From NCBI GenBank assembly GCA_008360975.2, contig CM039192.1:7842194-7906193 (forward strand): DNA of 64,000 nucleotides. Reading direction: 5' to 3'. Made by a program: the position numbers and the translations under genes. Positions 63,301 through 64,000 of this stretch are shown piece by piece; position 1 is the first letter of the stretch, and each line of letters begins with the position of its first letter. The notes beneath the pieces were generated by a model. That model worked only from the letters and a program-made list of their open reading frames with translations. It was not told the DNA's origin and searched no databases. Source of the stretch: Lichenostomus cassidix. Lineage: Eukaryota; Chordata; Aves; Passeriformes; Meliphagidae.

Positions 63301-63310
63301 GTCCAGGTCG
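27082..63310 (-). CDS. WDR59: WDR59, GATOR2 complex subunit; 22 exons, 5' end outside the window
   Basis: WDR59 is a core subunit of GATOR2 (with MIOS, WDR24, SEH1L and SEC13), which counters GATOR1 and so permits amino-acid activation of mTORC1 on lysosomes. Twenty-two exons join without frame break to 864 complete codons plus stop. Human has 974, so about 110 N-terminal residues (the first WD repeats) lie right of the window. The order is: WD40 beta-propeller (IYIWDI, VRIWDKR, LLLWNVFD, LRMWRIDSQ), an acidic linker, an RWD domain in exons 50748-48800 (VQIRNVNVE, FPVQYPNNAAPSFQFINP), a long Ser-rich linker, a helical region with DLCLGPKSDPDLE, and a C-terminal zinc domain with repeated CxxC pairs ending in LLESTF. 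Nearly all segments match the human protein closely. Residue numbers in the exon entries assume 110 missing residues. Confidence 0.97.
28717..29113. repeat. AT-rich insert bracketed by a 13-bp direct repeat, possible LTR or other element
   Basis: TCCCTTGGGTGGG occurs at 28749-28761 and 29101-29113, enclosing about 340 bp that is far more AT-rich than its flanks. An 8-bp inverted repeat (ACACACCT...AGGTGTGT, loop of 5) sits at 28717-28737. The texture recalls avian ERV LTRs or an inserted repeat with target-site duplication, but no family could be named. Confidence 0.45.
29236..29378 (-). CDS. WDR59: WDR59 exon (about residues 850-898)
   Basis: Encodes LLDPANTQQFDDFKKCYGEI and the conserved LREKRAEVLKFVSCPPD just before the zinc domain. 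Confidence 0.96.
29802..29928 (-). CDS. WDR59: WDR59 exon (about residues 808-850)
   Basis: Encodes SSPDDFRYGNLMYPDHRERE followed by a Lys-rich end. Confidence 0.94.
30968..31040 (-). CDS. WDR59: WDR59 73-bp exon (about residues 784-808)
   Basis: Encodes PSFTSSGSCSSMSDPGIGTG and GWNI. Acceptor CTCAACAG. Confidence 0.95.
31133..31280 (-). CDS. WDR59: WDR59 exon (about residues 734-783)
   Basis: Encodes DVQTLAMLCSVFEAQSR, then a diverged Pro/Ser segment. Donor GTATGATC is weaker than average. Confidence 0.94.
32299..32411 (-). CDS. WDR59: WDR59 exon (about residues 697-734)
   Basis: Encodes VWSLAMVATDLCLGPKSDPD and HPFGRQLLES, strongly conserved. Confidence 0.96.
34250..34331 (-). CDS. WDR59: WDR59 exon (about residues 669-696)
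   Basis: Encodes NVNNIQETCQKNAASALAVG, part of the helical region. Confidence 0.95.
35762..35895 (-). CDS. WDR59: WDR59 exon (about residues 625-669)
   Basis: Encodes KSRRWKSKREGTDANN and KVIIQDISCLLPVHKLLGEL. It follows the gene's longest intron within the window (9.5 kb). Confidence 0.96.
38411..38428 (-). repeat. Poly(T) run of 18
   Basis: Reads as poly(A) on the minus strand. The DNA to its right shows no recognisable retrocopied gene, so it may be a plain homopolymer. Confidence 0.8.
43348..43396. repeat. TA/TG microsatellite
   Basis: Alternating TA, then TATGTGTGTG, then TA again. Likely polymorphic. Confidence 0.88.
45444..45597 (-). CDS. WDR59: WDR59 exon (about residues 573-624)
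   Basis: Encodes LSALSAYHSGLITPMKIRTE and SGSPTRSEKEQVSISSFYYK, likely disordered and rich in phosphorylatable residues. Confidence 0.96.
45868..45937 (-). CDS. WDR59: WDR59 70-bp exon (about residues 550-573)
   Basis: Encodes YLVYFTRPMTMHRAVSPMEP. Splice sites TCTTCAG and GTGAGTGC. Confidence 0.95.
47229..47385 (-). CDS. WDR59: WDR59 exon (about residues 498-550)
   Basis: Ser/Pro-rich linker with SVTPPLPTFARVSNAYGSYQ and IPFPRTSGARFCGAG. Confidence 0.95.
48800..48895 (-). CDS. WDR59: WDR59 exon (about residues 466-497)
   Basis: End of the RWD domain: QKVKRNQSCLEPCLRQLVSW. 32 codons, phase 0. Confidence 0.95.
49702..49866 (-). CDS. WDR59: WDR59 exon (about residues 411-465)
   Basis: RWD domain core with the family signature YPNNAAPSFQFINP. 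It begins with an internal Met codon that is not a translation start. Confidence 0.96.
50748..50872 (-). CDS. WDR59: WDR59 exon (about residues 369-410)
   Basis: Encodes the start of the RWD domain, LPQTLQQEFSLINVQIRNVN. Confidence 0.95.
51805..51840. repeat. A-rich tract
   Basis: Sixteen A residues, then GAAAG and further A runs. Simple repeat. Confidence 0.8.
52885..53017 (-). CDS. WDR59: WDR59 exon (about residues 325-369)
   Basis: Encodes LCANDILDGVEDLIDGISHL and an acidic linker rich in His, Glu and Gln. More diverged from human than the propeller exons. Confidence 0.94.
53720..54480 (+). repeat. Old CR1-type LINE copy, reverse-transcriptase end and 3' tail
   Basis: Plus-strand text near 53765-53870 is a decayed form of the CR1 reverse-transcriptase stretch (GGATCTGTGCTGGGACACAT, TTCAACATATT-like, AGGTTTGCTGATG). 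It is followed by the older CR1 3' region (GAGGTCTACAGAGTCAT, TTTTTCACACAACATG). Many stops and small deletions; long inactive. It lies in the intron between the exons at 52885 and 55139. Confidence 0.75.
54613..54667. repeat. Palindromic CACGTG cluster with internal repeats
   Basis: A near-perfect palindrome of about 25 bp centred on CCACGTGG (54625-54632), followed by two further copies of the CTGTCACA / TGTGACAGGCCACA theme and ACTGTGGCC. It could form a hairpin or bind E-box factors. Confidence 0.7.
55139..55218 (-). CDS. WDR59: WDR59 exon (about residues 298-324)
   Basis: Last WD repeat: SKDYQLVTWSRDQTLRMWRI. Confidence 0.96.
56922..57078 (-). CDS. WDR59: WDR59 exon (about residues 246-298)
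   Basis: WD repeat with TVMVPQLRRENSLLLWNVFD and FVGHDDVVLEFQWRKQKE. The acceptor is TCTCAAG, placed by frame and homology. Confidence 0.96.
57834..57911 (-). CDS. WDR59: WDR59 exon (about residues 220-245)
   Basis: Encodes FWDYRQPRKYLNILPCQVPV. Its acceptor ends TTTTTAAG, preceded by an unusually long T-rich tract (57914-57945). Confidence 0.95.
57914..57945. repeat. WDR59: AAAC/A-rich repeat at a WDR59 splice acceptor
   Basis: On the minus strand this is a GTTT/T-rich run ending three bases before the exon, serving as the polypyrimidine tract of the acceptor at 57911. Confidence 0.8.
58886..59002 (-). CDS. WDR59: WDR59 exon (about residues 181-219)
   Basis: WD repeat with KPSTAVEYLAAHLSKIHGLD and ATSSQDNSVR. 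39 codons, phase 0 both sides. Confidence 0.96.
59469..59557 (-). CDS. WDR59: WDR59 exon (about residues 151-180)
   Basis: WD repeat containing GASQVKWNKKNANC and TSHDGDVRIWDKR, near identical to human. Confidence 0.96.
61161..61198 (-). CDS. WDR59: WDR59 38-bp exon (about residues 138-151)
   Basis: Encodes KDTRKPMVSLSAV across split codons; found by phase and homology because it is too short to stand out otherwise. Acceptor TTTCAG, donor GTAAGTCT. Confidence 0.9.
61365..61484 (+). repeat. CR1 LINE 3' end
   Basis: GGAAGTGTTCAAGGCCAGGC, CTTGGAGTAACCTGGTCTAG and CTTCCAACCCTAACCGTTCT followed by ATGATCC form the classic CR1 terminus in plus orientation. An internal deletion removed the middle of the tail. 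Confidence 0.9.
63230..63310 (-). CDS. WDR59: WDR59 exon (about residues 111-138)
   Basis: WD repeat: DLDWAVFEPDLLVTSSVD then YIYIWDI. First exon of the gene seen in this window; it starts with the last base of a Ser codon. Confidence 0.95.
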
Positions 63311-64000
63311 CTGCAAATGTAAAATCATAGTAGATCAGTAAAGAAAAGCACACACAGAATTTGCATCAACTTCTCACAAGCTGCCAGTACCTTCTCCAAC
63401 AAAGTCACAGCAACTCCATGACATCTACTGAAACTTTGTAAGTAAAATGCAAGATCTTAATAATTTCTCTAAGTAAATTCCAAGAAGCAATGAAATGCTT
63501 CTAAGTAAATTCCAGTGAAGCATCCTCCTGGCCCTGAACTTTACAGCTACCATGTGTGTGCTCTCTCCCCTCCAGGCAAAGGGACACTGTCTCAAAGAGC
63601 TCTCAGTAACCACACATCCTTGGCATCAACCCCTCACTCTGGGATGCCTCCCTGTTGGGTGCACCAAGTGCACCTGGGACACAAACAGCCTCCAGTCAGC
63701 CCAAACAACTGTCATTTCAAGGGCTGCAAATACTTTCCACAGTCAGGAGCTTGAGTAAAAAGAGTCCTTCAACTGCATTTCCAATGCAGCATTGAAATAT
63801 GACCTTAAAACAAGAGGCAAAAATCTCCCCTTGCATCACTGTAACACTCTCTGAACTTGGTCTTTGGGATTACCTGCTTTAATTAAGCTGCTATCACACA
63901 GAAACACAGCTGGGATTCAATTTAATAAACATGCTGCTATCTGTTTCCCAGATGATGGCTGCTGCTCTTCACAAGGACAGCAGCCTAAGGCAATGACACT
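63311..64000 (-). other. WDR59: WDR59 intron running off the window
   Basis: No exon matching the expected preceding segment (DLYKWKDGSG-like) is seen, so the upstream exons lie beyond the right edge. Confidence 0.75.

Noticed and set aside
1..64000. CRISPR array, operon, phage or bacterial mobile element
   Set aside because: The window is spliced vertebrate DNA; no regularly spaced repeats with unique spacers and no prokaryotic gene organisation.
1..64000. tRNA, snoRNA or microRNA genes in the introns
   Set aside because: No TTCGA-type B box with a matching A box and no convincing C/D or H/ACA layout was spotted by eye; a covariance-model search would be needed to exclude small RNAs.

Overview
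This is a window of vertebrate nuclear DNA, most likely avian. The evidence is multi-exon genes with canonical GT-AG splice sites and short introns, CpG-island promoters, and CR1 retrotransposon fragments with the typical avian 3' end. No bacterial operon, CRISPR array, integrated virus or tRNA gene could be supported. Every protein-coding exon found lies on the minus strand, so transcription runs from high to low coordinates.

Layout from left to right (genes run right to left). 1-1781: non-coding DNA, probably the first intron of the next gene leftward. Conserved synteny (human 16q23 order RFWD3-MLKL-FA2H-WDR59) suggests RFWD3. 1782-2380: CpG-island promoter of that gene, with six same-orientation CCAAT boxes, a perfect E2F site and a CHR-like element. 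2195-2775: a G-rich minisatellite and a CR1 fragment. 2987-7705: complete MLKL coding sequence, 10 coding exons, 485 codons, with a probable untranslated exon at 8582-8690. 9405-21224: FA2H, 7 exons, exactly 372 codons like the human protein, with its 3' UTR and poly(A) signals at 9421-9450 and a CpG-island promoter at about 20930-21430. 21430-25640: intergenic DNA. 25640-64000: WDR59, from its poly(A) signal through 22 coding exons (864 complete codons). The first roughly 110 residues lie beyond the right edge.

The intron phases of all 39 coding exons join without a frame break, and all three proteins keep their diagnostic residues, so these look like functional genes. They do not form a shared pathway. 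MLKL is the membrane-permeabilising pseudokinase of necroptosis. FA2H is the ER fatty acid 2-hydroxylase of sphingolipid synthesis. WDR59 is a GATOR2 subunit that signals amino-acid sufficiency to mTORC1 at the lysosome. Their adjacency is conserved synteny.

I found no undescribed biological system here. The best leads for a second look are regulatory or structural: the 32-bp-phased CCAAT array of the left promoter, the GGGAC repeat immediately 5' of the FA2H start codon, the altered pseudo-active site of this MLKL, a 340-bp AT-rich insert bracketed by a 13-bp direct repeat in WDR59, and a palindromic CACGTG cluster in another WDR59 intron.
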